A stretch of 64,000 nucleotides of DNA from assembly GCA_037693485.1 (NCBI GenBank), contig CM075345.1, positions 6,093,501 through 6,157,500 of the forward strand, read 5' to 3'. The stretch comes from Kitagawia praeruptora (Eukaryota; Streptophyta; Magnoliopsida; Apiales; Apiaceae). Positions 1 through 11,900 of the stretch are shown here, piece by piece. The position numbers were made by a program, and so were the translations under genes. The notes beneath the pieces were generated by a model that saw only the letters and a list, made by a program, of their open reading frames with translations, did not search any database and was not told where the DNA came from. Position 1 is the stretch's first letter; each line of letters starts with the position of its first letter.

Positions 1-60
1 TAATTACAATTTTATGATTTTTTTTTAAATTGCAAAAGTACTATCTTTACTTATATTAAT

Positions 61-2847
61 CACCCAGATAATGCCCCGGGCCCTGATGGAATGACACCTG
101 CCTTCTATCAAAAGCATTGGACAATGGTTAGAGAGGATGTGGTGAAGCTAGTCAAAAAAATTTTCCAAACTGGCGAGTTGTTGGATGGTTTAAATGATAC
201 AAATTTGGTCCTCATTCCGAAGGTAAAAAGCCCGACAGTTGTAGGTGAGTTAAGGCCAATAGCTTTGTGCAATGTCCTAATGAAGATCATAACTAAGGTT
301 ATTGCCAATCGGTTGAAAGTCTTATTGGATAAGGTGGTTTCAGAGACGCAGAGTGCCTTCATTCCAGGTAGACTAATCACTGATAACATCATGGTATCAT
401 ATGAAGTTATGCATTATCTTAAGCGTAAAAGGGTTGGGAAAGATGGGTATATGGCACTAAAGTTAGACATGAGCAAGGCTTACGACCGTATTGAATGGGA
501 TTTCCTGAAATCAATTCTGAGAAAAATGGGTTTTAGTGAATGGTGGGTACATTTGGTCCTTAAATGTGTGTCAACAGTGTCTTATAACATTGTTCATGGA
601 GAGTACGAAATGGGGCCAATTATTCCGAGTAGGGGTATACGGCAAGGGGACCCACTATCTCCATACCTGTTTATTATCTGTGCGGAAGGATTGTCTTCTC
701 TGATTCGGAAGTATGTGTCAAATCAATGGATCCGAGGTATTAAGGTCTGTCGGAAAGCTCCAAGCATCTCACATATGTTCTTTGCGGACGACAGTTATTT
801 ATTTTGCAAGGCTGATACGAATGAGGCTGTGAAGGTGTTAGAGCTGTTGGCGATTTATGAAAGAGCTTCGGGTCAGAAAATAAACAGAAGTAAGTCTTCA
901 GTGTTTTTCAGCACAAATGTCATTCAATGGAATAGGGAGAATGTGTGTCTGTCTTTGCAAATGAAGGAAGCGGATGATCACAGCAAGTATTTGGGATTGC
1001 GAAATATATTAGGGAGAAAGAAGTCAGTAATTCTGGGATTCTTGAAGGATAAAATTCAGACAAAAATCAGAAGTTGGGATGCTAAGTATATATGTCAGGC
1101 AGGAAGGGAGACGTTGGTAAAATCAGTAGTGCAGGCTCTTCCTACTTATGCAATGAACGTGTTCCTACTTCCCATGGAGATAATAAAAGATATAGAAAGA
1201 AGCTTGACAAAATTTTGGTGGCGATCATCTCAAGACAGTAAGTCAAAAATCCACTGGATGAGCTGGGACAGGTTGTCTAAACATAAGAGTACAGGTGGTT
1301 TGGGCTTTCGTCATTTTAGAGATTTTAACCTTGCAATGCTGGGTAAGCAAGGATGGCGTTTTATTTCAAATTCAGGAAGTTTGGTAGCAAAGGTTTACAA
1401 AGCAAGATACTTTGCGGAGTCAGATTTCTTGAACTCGAGTTTGGGTAGTAATCCTAGCTTTGTTTGGAGGAGTATTTTCGAAGCTAAAAGTTTAATTGCA
1501 GAGGGTTGTAGATGGAGGTTGGGATCATGGGAAAGTATTAGTATAACTGGACAGCCATGGCTTCAGGAGACTTGCAATCCTTATGTTACAACTGTGTCTC
1601 CGGTTTTGAGGGATAAAAAGGTGGCGTCGTTGTTATGTACGGACAGGAAAGAATGGGATATTGATGTAGTGAGAGATGTTTTCAATGAGAGGGATCAGGA
1701 GTGTATTCTAAAAATGTCTCTAAGTGCAGATAGCTCAGAAGATGTCATGTTTTGGAATCTTGAAGATTCTGGAAATTACTCAGTGAAGAGTGCGTATAGG
1801 TTGCTTCAAACTCAAAGGGGGGCGTGGAGACTTGAAAATAATGAGAATATATGGCGATTGCTTTGGAGAATTAAAGCTCCCTCAAAGGCGACTAATTTAG
1901 TTTGGCGGGCACTTTCAGGTTGTTTACCTACTTTAACACAGCTTCAAGCTAGGAGGGTTACAGTGCAAATAGGTTGTCCGTTGTGTGGTGAAGGGCCTGA
2001 GACAATCGATCATATACTGGTGAACTGTGTGTTTGCATCTCAATGCTTGGGGTTGTTGAACCCCAGCCTGTAATATGGGGAAATAATGGAGTTTCCAGAC
2101 TGGTTTACAAATGTCTGTAGGAGCAGTAACAAAGATAGGCATGCTGAGATAGTAACTCTTTGTTGGATGATTTGGCGAGCTCGCAATGATTGGGTGTGGA
2201 ATAAAAAGGTTTCGACGGTGGACAAAGTAGTAGCAGACACGAAAGAGTATCTTATACAATGGAAAGTAGCCAAGGGTCGTTCTTTTGTTGCCCCTCTCCA
2301 ACCTACAGTAGACGGAGATGGTGCTTCTAACTGGGTTAAACCTCAGACAAACATAATTAAGATATCAGTGGATGCGGCTATATTTGAAGACCGAGAAGAA
2401 GTGGGATTAGGTATGATTGCGAGAAATGATGAGGGGCATCTGGTGTTAGCAATGTCCAAGGTTGTGCAGAATCTAGTTAATCCTAGTACGGCAGAAGTCA
2501 TGGCGATCAAGGAGGCTTTAAGCTGGATTGATCAGATGAAATGGGAAAATGTGGTCTTGGAGTCTGACTGCTTGGTGGCTGTCCAAGCGATCCGCAGTAA
2601 AACTCCTATGCGGTCTTCATTTGGAGTTTTGGTTGAACAATGTCGACGTTATCTCAGGCATATGAATAGCGTTTCCTTGTATTTTGTTAAACGGTCTGCA
2701 AATGTAGTCGCCCATAAGCTTGCTAGGGAGGCTCATGTTTTTTCAGGTCGTATAATCGATAGGAGTTCTGTTCCTATTGTGATTAAATCTTGTATTGATG
2801 CTGATTTGAGAAGTTAATAAAATTAAGCTTCTTGTCAAAAAAAAAAT
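61..2847 (+). mobile_element. 5'-truncated LINE (non-LTR retrotransposon)
   Basis: Homology begins at about base 61 with the APGPDG motif at the start of a plant LINE reverse transcriptase. It continues through RT, a CCHC-type zinc motif and RNase H, and ends in an A-run at 2837-2846. ORF1 and the endonuclease part of ORF2 are missing, the usual result of incomplete target-primed reverse transcription. I could not find a convincing target-site duplication. The left boundary is set by homology only. Confidence 0.85.
91..2817 (+). pseudogene. LINE ORF2 remnant: reverse transcriptase plus RNase H, broken by one stop
   Basis: This polyprotein would copy LINE RNA into DNA at the nick site. The RT domain carries FADDSYLF near 780-800 (the catalytic Asp pair) and the RQGDPLSPYLF block near 640. 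A C-terminal CPLCGEGPETIDHIL zinc motif lies near 1980. A TAA at 2071-2073 stops the frame. Four codons later the same frame reopens with ATG at 2086 and runs to 2817 through IWRARNDWVWNKK and a full RNase H domain (VDAAIF, AEVMAIKEAL, LESDCL acidic residues). The stop is thus a point nonsense change inside one ORF, not a boundary between two genes. With the missing N-terminal endonuclease, the copy is inactive. No other disabling change is visible. Confidence 0.85.
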
Positions 2848-2902
2848 CAAGCATCACATTCAGATACATACAATTACACAAATACACCAATCTCTAATTA
2901 CA

Positions 2903-3113
2903 TCCGCGTGACATTAATGAATCCAGGAACCATGCCTAGTTGCTTTAATGTCGCCGGTAATGCCATGATTCCGGCACCGACGATCATGGTGGGAAGTTTG
3001 AAAATGGCACTGTAAAATGAAGCGCCGGAATTGATGACGGAATTATCATGTTTGTGAGAGAGGGGAGGCATTTTTTTTGGGCTCCGACGATATTTACGAT
3101 CGGATGTTTGCAT
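2903..3113 (-). pseudogene. Fragment of a vacuolar amino-acid transporter (AVT6-like, AAAP family), first exon
   Basis: The minus-strand reading from ATG 3113 contains SGASFYSAIFKLPTMIVGAG followed by IMALPATLKQLGMVPG. This is the start of the first transmembrane segment of plant AVT6-type amino-acid transporters, preceded by a short basic cytosolic tail. After the GF(I) at about 2915 the sequence stops matching the family and ends in TAA. The remaining ten or so transmembrane helices are absent before the LINE tail at 2847. CT-rich sequence upstream (about 3150-3310 on the minus strand) could be its old 5' UTR. I read it as a broken first exon, either truncated by rearrangement or carried here by a transposon. 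Intact function is very unlikely. Confidence 0.6.
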
Positions 3114-3410
3114 TTGATTTGTTGTTTGTGGAAATTGTGTTTAAGTGTGTGGAAATTGGGTTTTTGGATCGATGGTGAGGCTTGCGATCTCGGAGTTCGG
3201 AGAAGGGGGTCGGCGGTGGGCGACAACGATTGGGCAGGGATTATGGAGGTGGGGATGGGTGGAGAAGAAGGGAGAAAAGAAAAAAAGGGAGATGGGGAAT
3301 ATATTTGCAATTAAGATAGAATATTTGTAATTAATTTGAAAAGATAGTATTTTTGTAAAACAAAGCAGAAAACATAGTATATTTTTTGTAAATTCTCTAA
3401 TTTTTTTCTA
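3114..3410. other. Flank of the AVT6-like fragment, no gene
   Basis: On the minus strand, 3150-3310 is CT-rich like a plant 5' UTR or promoter-proximal region. The overlapping plus-strand ORFs here are GA-rich artefacts. Beyond 3310 the sequence is AT-rich with no recognisable feature. Confidence 0.4.
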
Positions 3411-3779
3411 ATAAATAAAAAAGATTTATGGCCTAATATTGTAAATAAATATATAAGCATACGAAAATATAGTGATCATTTACTTCGATGGTATAGAAAT
3501 GTGGCATATATCTTATTTTTATTAAAGATAGTCGGGTTGTATTACGAATGAAATACAAATTTAGAATAAATAAAGATTCAACATTTTTTTTTTAATTAAT
3601 AAAAAAAGATTTATGATCTAATATTGTAAATAAATATATAATCATACAAAAATATAGTGATCGTTTAGTTCGAGGGTATATAAATGATGTATAAATCTTA
3701 TTTATATTAAGGATAGTCGGGTTGTATAATGATTAAAATAAAGAAAAATCTAACAATTTTTTTTAATAAAGAAAAAAAA
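3411..3779. repeat. Two-copy tandem repeat, period about 185 bp
   Basis: The block starting at GATTTATGGCCTAATATTG (3423) recurs at 3608 with about 85-90% identity by eye. It includes the shared segment GATAGTCGGGTTGTA near the end of each unit. A third partial start (AAAGATTTTTGAT) follows at about 3776. AT-rich, non-coding. Confidence 0.7.
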
Positions 3780-4021
3780 GATTTTTGATAAATTTTGAAA
3801 TAACTTTTTTGAAAAGTGTTTTCAGCATAAAAATCACTTTAAAGAAAAAAACAAGTCCCTCCGTACTTCAAAAAAAAAAATATTCATCACTATTATCGGG
3901 AAGTTAATTACGTTTAGCATTATAGTTTGAGTTGAATCAAGTCGAATATTCATCAAATCAGTTTGAGTCAGATGAATGAGCCGAGTTGAATCGTTCGTTA
4001 AAGTTTTTTTTTACCTTAAAC

Positions 4022-4293
4022 CAGTGTTCTAAAAAGCGCTAAGCGGTTCTAGGCGGCGAGACGACCTTCGAGCGCTTAAGCGGCTAGACGGGGGCTTAAG
4101 CGGATTTCAATGCGGACAAATTAAGCGGATTATATAATATATATTTAATTATTTATATACATAAGTATATATATATTTAATAATTATATAAAATCAGGGA
4201 ATAAGCGGCTAACATAAAATCGGGACGGTTGGGGGACCTTCGACGCTTAAGCGGACCGCTTAAGCGGCTAGGCGGCCTTGTTTTAGAACACTG
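4022..4293. mobile_element. Non-autonomous hAT MITE (272 bp)
   Basis: Perfect 13-bp terminal inverted repeats: CAGTGTTCTAAAA at 4022-4034 and its complement at 4281-4293. They are flanked by the 8-bp direct duplication CCTTAAAC (4014-4021 and 4294-4301), the hAT signature. The interior is rich in AAGCGG/CCGCTT-type motifs flanking an AT-rich core, and has no ORF. A relative with the same TIR start lies at 49571-49827. Confidence 0.9.
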
Positions 4294-4301
4294 CCTTAAA
4301 C

Positions 4302-4688
4302 CTCTAACATGTACGTGACTTGTTTAATGAATGAGTCAAGTCAAGTTTGCTCGCAATTCAAATTAATCGAGCCGGGTTTGTTCACGAGCTCTATAATTAA
4401 TAATACTAAAAAATAAAAATAAAAATAAAATTAAATATTTTTTAATATTTAAATAATAAAAATAAAATTTAATAATTATTTATTTGAAACGAGTTTAAGT
4501 TCGAATCAAATTGAATATATAAGTTCGAACTGAATTTTAATCGAGTTTGACAATTATTTGATCCAATTCGCTTAATTAAATTAGCTTGAATTTATGTTTG
4601 TACTTGACTAGTATACAAGCTCGAGCCGAAAACCTGACTTAAATAACCCTAATTACGCTCTATTAAAAAGTAAAAAAGTAATCACTAA
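4302..4688. other. AT-rich spacer with GAGCTCG/TTCGA-type interspersed repeat
   Basis: No gene. Recurrent TCGAGC, GAGCTC and AAGTTCGAAT words suggest a decayed dispersed repeat. Similar words recur in the AGB1 intron at about 54170-54420. Boundaries cannot be set. Confidence 0.3.
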
Positions 4689-4907
4689 GGGGGTATTTTT
4701 CGGAACTTTTTTCCGGAATAAGTCAACTTATTTTAAGACAAAATTAGAGATTCCTAACTTTACAACTTATTTTCCAACTCATTTTTTTAAATTATTAAAT
4801 CTCAAACATACATTAAATACTCATATAAAAACAAATTATCAAAATATAATTTATTTAACCGAAAATAAGTCTATAAATCCTTACAATAAGATTAGCCAAA
4901 CAGACAC
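4689..4907. mobile_element. Tourist/Harbinger-like MITE
   Basis: Left end GGGGGTATTTTTCGG and right end CCAAACAGACAC, flanked by TAA on both sides (4686-4688, 4908-4910). This fits the 3-bp duplication and the GTTTGG-type TIR of PIF/Harbinger MITEs. The interior shares TTATTAAATCTCAAACATA and CCGAAAATAAGT with related copies at 27235-27400 and 59840-60007. Confidence 0.55.
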
Positions 4908-5192
4908 TAATTTATACTGCAAAAATAAATGCGGAACAATGGGTTGGCTACTCGGGCCACTTGGCTGTATAAGTCGACGGGTGACACGAAATCATTTGCA
5001 AATTGCAAGAGTACTCGCTCAATCGAATCACATCGTTAAAAATGGGCCGAGGAAATGGCTTTAAATATCTTTTGGGCCCTTACCATAGCTTAAAGTCAGT
5101 TTTTCTATATTCTCATCCACATAAACTACTATGATCTTGTTTGATAATTAATGGCCAGTTTTTTTTAAAAAAAATAAATTAATGGCCAGTTA

Positions 5193-5874
5193 TCTCTTCT
5201 CTTTGTATATATATAAGTATAATAGAGCAATAAATTAGCCAATAAACCCCTTGTGAAAGTACAATTTTGCCCTTAAATATTAAAAAATTACATTAAATTG
5301 CCATTGCTCTCTTATTCAAATAAAAAAACTAGACAAATTATGTTGTTGTGGGGAATTGAACCCATGCCTTCCTCAAAGAAACTCATCCTTATTACCATTG
5401 AGCTAAATAAGCTTTTGAGTTTAAACTAAAAAAATGTATTACTTAAACCTCTGGTCTCGTCCTTTTCCTATATTTGCTATCAATTTAACTTTTGAGTAAA
5501 TATATTAATGATGACTTATATTATTTATAAAATTTGTGTTTTAATTATCAAAAATATCATATATGATTATATATACAACCAATTTTTATAGATTTTTAAT
5601 ACCAAATTTCATTATATTCTTTTATTTTTGTTCTAAAAGAAATTGTGTTATAACCTATATAATATATTTATATGCTACAAAACATTCTCTTTTTAGTGCT
5701 CTTATGATTTATACATAAATAAAATAATTCATAAATTAAAATAATGATATTATAATAAGTATGAATATAAAAGGTTCAATTGAATTCAAAAATATCTTTC
5801 AAATCGTAAAAATACACAGAATTTATATCGATTGTTAGAAGATGACTCGTGCCTCGCACGGGTTATTATGCTAG
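5193..5874 (+). mobile_element. Small non-autonomous Helitron
   Basis: The 3' end is clear: hairpin CGTGCCTCGCACG, then GGTTATTATG and CTAG (5871-5874) followed by T. The proposed 5' end is the TC at 5193, preceded by A, followed by a TATATATATAAGTATAATAG tract as in other Helitrons in this window. The 5' boundary is less certain. No Rep/helicase ORF. Confidence 0.5.
5338..5420 (-). repeat. tRNA-like (SINE-type) segment with A and B boxes
   Basis: On the minus strand it reads TAGCTCAATGGTA (box A-like, about 5393-5405) and, about 32 bases later, GGGTTCAATTCCC (box B-like, 5350-5362). This is the arrangement of a pol III internal promoter. No cloverleaf with intact stems is apparent, so I call it a tRNA-derived repeat and not a tRNA gene. 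Confidence 0.45.
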
Positions 5875-6143
5875 TTAATGATAATGAATTGAATTAGTTG
5901 TTTTTGATTAACAACTAATTCAACTCACTATCATTAAACAGTAGTTGTTTTGATTATTGAATTGAATTAATTATTTTTGATTTACGAATTGAGTTAAATA
6001 TTTTGAATGAAATTATTTAGTAAATAATTATTTGATTAGTTGTTTATATTTTAATTAGATACATAACAAACATTCAATTCAAAAAACTTTTTAAAAATAA
6101 TTTTTTGAAAATTAGTGGATTAGATGCAAACCACTACTTCAAT

Positions 6144-6330
6144 GGGTCCGGATCCTCTGTGCCCTTCATTCATGTCCCCTCCTTTTTCTAAAAAAGAATG
6201 CCTCTGCGAGACCCATTTTAATAAATAATAATTATTTATTAAAATGGACCCCGCAGGAACACTCTTTTTATATTAAAAAAAGGAGTAGACACGAAAGGAA
6301 CATGGAGAAAAGGGACAGAGGATCCCAGCT
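6144..6330. mobile_element. MULE-type MITE (187 bp), family shared with 23904-24093
   Basis: The ends GGGTCCGGATCCTCTG and CAGAGGATCCCAGCT form inverted repeats. The 10-bp direct duplication CTACTTCAAT flanks it (6134-6143 and 6331-6340). A 9-11 bp duplication points to Mutator-like transposition. The interior is a palindrome around TTATTAAAATGG. It is in inverse orientation to the copy at 23904. Confidence 0.85.
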
Positions 6331-6375
6331 CTACTTCAATAGTTCAATCCATGAATTCATCTAATCAAAGCTCTA

Positions 6376-6720
6376 GGCCCTGTTTGGCAATTAGCTGATA
6401 GGTGTTAGCTGATAGCGGATTGAATTAGCTGTTTTGACTAGCGGATTAAATTAGCTGTTTTGACTAGCGAATTTAAATTAGCTGTTTTCAATAAAAGTGT
6501 TTGGTAAATAACTTTTTGAATAATTTTTTTTGACACATAACAAACCTCTAATTGAAAAAGCTCCTAAAATGAATTTTTTCAAAATTAGTTTTTTGATCCC
6601 AAACCTCTAAATCAAACATCTAACAACCAAACACTCACATTTGAGGTTTTATTTGGTCAAACCTCTAATGTACCCCCAAACCTCTAATTTCATCACAAAG
6701 CTCTAACTTCCAAACACCCC
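6376..6720. mobile_element. Tourist/Harbinger-like MITE (345 bp)
   Basis: Ends GGCCCTGTTTGG and CCAAACACCCC are inverted. CTA flanks both sides. The interior repeats TTAGCTGTTTTGACTAGCGG on the left and CAAACCTCTAA on the right. No ORF. Confidence 0.5.
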
Positions 6721-7324
6721 CTAATATGATTCAATTCGCCTATTCTTTTCCAAATTGTTAATTTTCAAATACGACCTATTTTTTACTAAAAAAACTCACT
6801 ACATGGAATCAATTGTTAAATTTGTTAATAACTCTGAACAAGAAATCCGAACAAATTCATTTTACTTTAAGAAAATTAATACATCGCGGCCTTCTAATAT
6901 TAAAACTCCCCGATTTTGTAAAATTAATTCAAGAATTCTAATTTCTCGAGTCGGACTTTGCTTTCTTCTCATATTATTTTATATAAAAGCAATTTTTTAA
7001 TTGAACAGTAAAATTCAAACTCTCAATTAATGTCGGTGCTTGCTTGTCTGAATTTCAATTAATGAGAGTAATAAAAACGCTGAGCTACTACTAACTTCAG
7101 TTTTGTTTACAACTATTTAAAAAAACAATAGTTTTCTAATGTGTATCCAAAATTATATAATAAGAATTTAATAAACATTTTAAATTTATTTATTTTTATT
7201 AGTTATAATGAATTTTTTGCATACATTTTTAATTCATTAAAATTAACCAATTAATTTATTAAATTAAATAATTAATTTATTAAAATTAACCAATTTTAAT
7301 ACATACTCCACAAATAAAGAATAA
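6721..7324. other. AT-rich spacer, no supported gene
   Basis: An 81-codon open frame at 6755-7000 has no recognisable domain and a composition like the flanking non-coding DNA. I see no other feature before the Helitron end at 7325. Confidence 0.4.
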
Positions 7325-7661
7325 CTAGCTTAAAACCCGTGCGATGCACGGATTTTTTATATTTTAATATTATATGAATTTTTCATTTATTTAAATTAAT
7401 TTTTTAAAACATGAATTTTGGAGGCTTACATTTTTATATGAGATGATTTGATAATAATTGTATAAATATTATCCCTGATATTTTTAGAAATGGAGCGATT
7501 TTAGTTAGAAAATATTGAAAAAATGATAGGTTTTAGTTGAAAAAGTAATCGGTTAAATATAGGTAATTATAAAACTATTATTTTATTTTATTAATAGAAT
7601 GTCCATGATATGATTTGGAAAAAATAGGATTTAGTTAGAGAAAATTAAAAAGATAACATGT

Positions 7662-8817
7662 TGTTGGTCCAGGAAAGTATTGCAGAAGGGGGGTTGAATG
7701 CAATACTAATAAATTTCAAAAACTATTTCAACAACTTAAATAGAATTTGTGATTTATTAGTAGAAGAAATGCAAACACAAGTAAAATCAAATACGAGGAT
7801 TTCACAAAATAAAAGTTTTATTTATTTTGCAAAGTTTTGCTACAACCTTGAGAAAATAAATCTCAAGCTACAAAGACTCAAGAGATTACAGTTGTTGAGT
7901 TGTATAATGTATAAGTAGAATGCTCTATTTATAGAGTGATAATCTACTGTACTATCACCATCAACATGGGTTGTCAAGTTGCTGTTATATTCCTTTTGCA
8001 GCTCATTCCATGATTTATTCCCATGTGATCAGCACAAAGTAACTTAAAGATGCTTTCCACATTTGAGCCACCCAGATCTAGCCGTATTCAATTTTATCTG
8101 TTCTAGACTTTACAGGTTGTTCCATGTGATCTCTTGAGCTTCAGTTATAGACTTTCCAAGCTTGCTGTAAAGGTTGAATATTACAACACGCCTGCTTCTT
8201 TTGAACATATACTCTGTCGTTTAATTTGACTTAGAAAATTCCTAAATCAAGCTGATTCTATATGACAGTATGTTTGCCACAAAGTTTGCTGTCAATAGAT
8301 TATGCTTTGGTTGACAGTATGAATTTCCCGCAGATATTACTGTCAAGAATTTTGCTTTGGTTGACAGTATGAATTTCCCGCAGAGATTGCTGTCAAGAGT
8401 TGTGCTTTGATTGACAGCATGTTTTTCCCGCAGAGATTGCTGTCAGGAATTCCAAACTTACTGTCGCAGACTATATATCAAAGTTGCTGTCATTAGAATC
8501 TCCGCCAATGTTGCTGTCAAGTTGAAACTTGCTGTCGACTTCGTGAAACTTGCTGTCGACCTAGGCAACATTATGTTTCCTTGTAACCTTACTGTCAGGG
8601 CTTGACAGTAACTTTTATTCCTTCTGTCGAACTTATGTATTTCTTGAGGCTTGAACATAATCGAACTTCTTCCAAGAATTACACTTATTACATGACAGTA
8701 TTTATTTAAATTACAAGAATACATTTCAGGCTATGACAGTATGTTCTACTTAGTAAAAACTAAGTATACCAATAAAACTAGTTAAGTTGTCTATTCCATC
8801 ACCCATAAATCCCAACA
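7662..8817 (-). repeat. 3' LTR of the Copia element
   Basis: 1156 bp, identical by eye to 20572-21727. On the transcribed (minus) strand it runs 8817 to 7662. It contains 14 TGACAG/CTGTCA hexamers plus four CTGTCG variants, mostly in its upstream U3-like half (8260-8750). A TATAAATAG box lies at 7933-7925. Confidence 0.95.
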
Positions 8818-8832
8818 ATCTCCCCCAATTTG
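8818..8832 (-). other. Polypurine tract
   Basis: The minus strand reads AATTGGGGGAGAT directly before the TGTTGG of the 3' LTR, the expected plus-strand DNA primer. Confidence 0.85.
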
Positions 8833-8987
8833 TTTTTATGGACAATAAGGACAAATTTACAAATATCATGCTGACAACTTAACTAACATAGATCAGAAAG
8901 AATAAACTCTTCATTTCTGACCAATGATTAAACTGAATTGTTTTCAAACAATATATCACAAAAGTTCACAAGTAAAAAAAACTTTAC

Positions 8988-11900
8988 TTATCTTGATTTG
9001 AACTTTTCACTTTGCTCCTTTTCCCTTAGAGCTCTTCTGAGATTTTCAATTAACTCTTTTTCTTCAGGGGACTGTGCATCATCTTCATTTTCCAAAATGT
9101 ATTTTCTGATCATTGAGGAAGCAGTGTTCAATGTATCTCTGAGTTCCATCCAGTAAACATTTTGCTTTACAATTGATCTGAATTTTAGCACATTTCCCTC
9201 CATTTTGAATCTCCTGCCAGGAAACTGATTTAGAGTTTCCCTTCTTTGTTTGTCCAGGCTGAGATCCTCTCCTCTCCTCTGATCAAGAATCATATCAAGC
9301 TCCCAAGAACACAGTGTTTCAAGACTGTTAGTTGATCCAACCACTTGCCAGAATAATTCTTTTAACACACTGGTCTTCAATTTAGAGAAACTATCTACAT
9401 AAATTTCTTCTTTGCCATACTTGATTCTCAAAGGATTGTCCAGTACGCATGGCTGATAGTTGGATTCTTCACTGTTGATCTTATTGATTTTACTGTAATT
9501 TTTCTTCATTTCAGCTTCAATCTCATCTTCTATCTGTTGACGAGATTTTTTCCTTGATGCTAATTCTTCTTTGAACCTTTGCTCTGCTTCATACATCTTC
9601 ATTTCATGTTCTGAATAAGGTTTTCGCATTTCAATCCAGTCATAATCAGGAATAGGATTGTCTTCTTCATACTCCAAACCAAGGATTTGATAGACATCAT
9701 CATCATTGTGAAGTGTCCAATCTCCAAACTTCTCAATAAATTCAACATGCCTGGCTTCATAGTACTTGAGAACTTGATCCATGATCTTCTTTGAAACATT
9801 ATCATAGGTTTGCAGTAGCTCAACCATCCTTTCCAGATTGAAGAAATCAATTCTTCGTTTTACAGTTTCAGAAGTTTGAATGAGTTTCTTGGATATCACC
9901 TTTGATTTTGATATCTGAGTGAAGTCAGATTCCACTGTAATCAACCTTTCATTGTTTTGCCATAGAATGTACCTTGCAACTTCTTCTTTTGGTCCATCAA
10001 ATTCTATGGATACAGAGGTGATTGTTTCTTTGGCATTCAGCTGCATCATTTCAAAGCTATTCATTCTTCTCCTCATGATAGGTTTCTTGAGTCCCAACCC
10101 TGTAGCTTTTCCTTCTCCTTTGTAGACAGTCTTTCCCTTTGTTGGTCTTTTTGATTTTCTCTTGATTCTTACTGTCTTGAATGATTTGACAGTAGGATCG
10201 TTGACAGTTTCTTTTAAAGGGCTTCTGACAATGTCTTCTTTGACAGTATCTTCAATGACTGTTACTTCATCCTGACTGACAGCATCTTTGTTGATATCCT
10301 TGACAGCATCTTTGTTGACAGTATCTTTTTCAAGATGTATACTGTCAATTTCCATTTCTTCTTGATTTCTTTTAAATGCTTCAAGTACTTCTTCCTCTTT
10401 CTTTTCATCAACTTTCTTGCTTGAGCTAGAATTTTCAGAAATTTCCTTTGATTCTGCTTCTTTGACTTGAGTTTGCTCTTTTGAAGAGTCTCTCAGTTCT
10501 ATTCTCTTAGGTCCTCCAGCTTCACCTCCATCCTGATTGTCATCATCATCTTTTTCCAAGGTGTCATCAAAAATGCAGTTTCCACCTTGAGCATTTCTTC
10601 TTGAATTTGCTTTGGCAATGAGCTTTTTGATTTTGGCACTGTACTCCATGTTTCTCTTTGCCAAAATCTTGTGAATATCTTTAACTGCCTTAATCCTTTC
10701 CTTGGTGATGGATGCATTCAGTAATACCTTAAGTACATCCATGATGACTTTGCTTTGTAAAGATGTTTTGCCTTCAAGAGTTAAGAATCCAAGACCTTTA
10801 GCTCCTTTGGCTGTTGTCTGTTTAAAGCTTACACCATATGGCTGGAGACTTACTTCTGGAAGTTTGTTGTTGACCATTGTGCCCAGTTGCATAAAGAGAC
10901 TTTCATCAAAGATGGTAGAGTTTTTCTTCACTAGAATCCCAAGGATATATTGCACTCTGGCAGAGAAAGTTTCCAACAGTTGAGTTGTTATGAATATTGA
11001 ATGCCCACTTTTCAGGTACACATCAACTGCCCACCTCTTCTCTGAGCTAATCTTTACTGACAGATTTACAATCTTTTCTCTCAAAGCTTCTGCCAACTTA
11101 GCAGGTTTTCCTTTAGACACTGTGATTGCTTCATTCACCAGATTTTTGAATTCCTCATCCTTATTATTCAAGGTGCTCTCCATGTGGCTTACTGTTATTA
11201 AGTCAGCTTCTTCTTGGGAATATGTACTTCCATCAGTCCAAAAGATAGGCTCTGAAGAAAACACATATTCAGGCAACTTGTCTTTGCCTTTACCCATCCT
11301 ATTTGATTCCTCTTTTTCTCTCCATAGCCTCTCCAATGTGGATTCTTTCTTCTCAGGAACTGGTTCATTGATTTTGATTGAGGATGCTTTATTTCCTTGT
11401 ATTTGACTTAATACCTCCTTGGATACTAGCATTTGTTCCCCATCTACTTCAGCTTCAAAAAGCTCCTCAGTTCCAGAGGCTATTCCTACTCTCTCTTGCT
11501 CCCCCTTACTCCTTTGCTCCCCCTGTCTTCTAGCTTCCCCTTGTAACTCCTCCTTTCTTTCTGGTTGCTCAGCCTCTTTCTGATCTTTTCCTTTCTCCCC
11601 CTTAGTTAAGTTTGCAGCATGAAGTAATGAAGAGAGTGACAGTAGTGTGGCTTGAATTTCAGCAAAACCAGTCTTCACAGTAGATGACAGGTTGTCCAGT
11701 TTGCTTTCCATTGTAGCACATCGATTTTCCAGTGCTTGGAGCCTGTCATTTGAGGATGCAGAAGGACCACCAGACCTAAGCCTTTTAGGAGGTAAGGGAT
11801 AAGTCTGGGGCATGGAGGCTGTTGGGGTTCTCACACTCTCAGTGTTTTTATAGATGATCTCATCATCTCTCACAAAAATTTCCTCAAGGCCTAATGCCTT

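Noticed and set aside
5338..5420. Functional tRNA gene
   Set aside because: Box A and B words are present but no complete cloverleaf or acceptor stem was found.
6755..7000. 81-codon ORF
   Set aside because: AT-rich, no recognisable domain, no promoter or splice context.
7658..7918. 86-codon plus-strand ORF at the LTR edge (85 codons at 20571)
   Set aside because: Antisense to the element's R-U5 region. It begins at the insertion junction.
8411..8724. 64- and 88-codon ORFs in the LTR (again at 21321-21634)
   Set aside because: They overlap on opposite strands, have no domain, and are explained by the motif-rich U3 region.
10990..11406. 138-codon plus-strand ORF opposite ORF3
   Set aside because: Antisense shadow of the long minus-strand ORF3.
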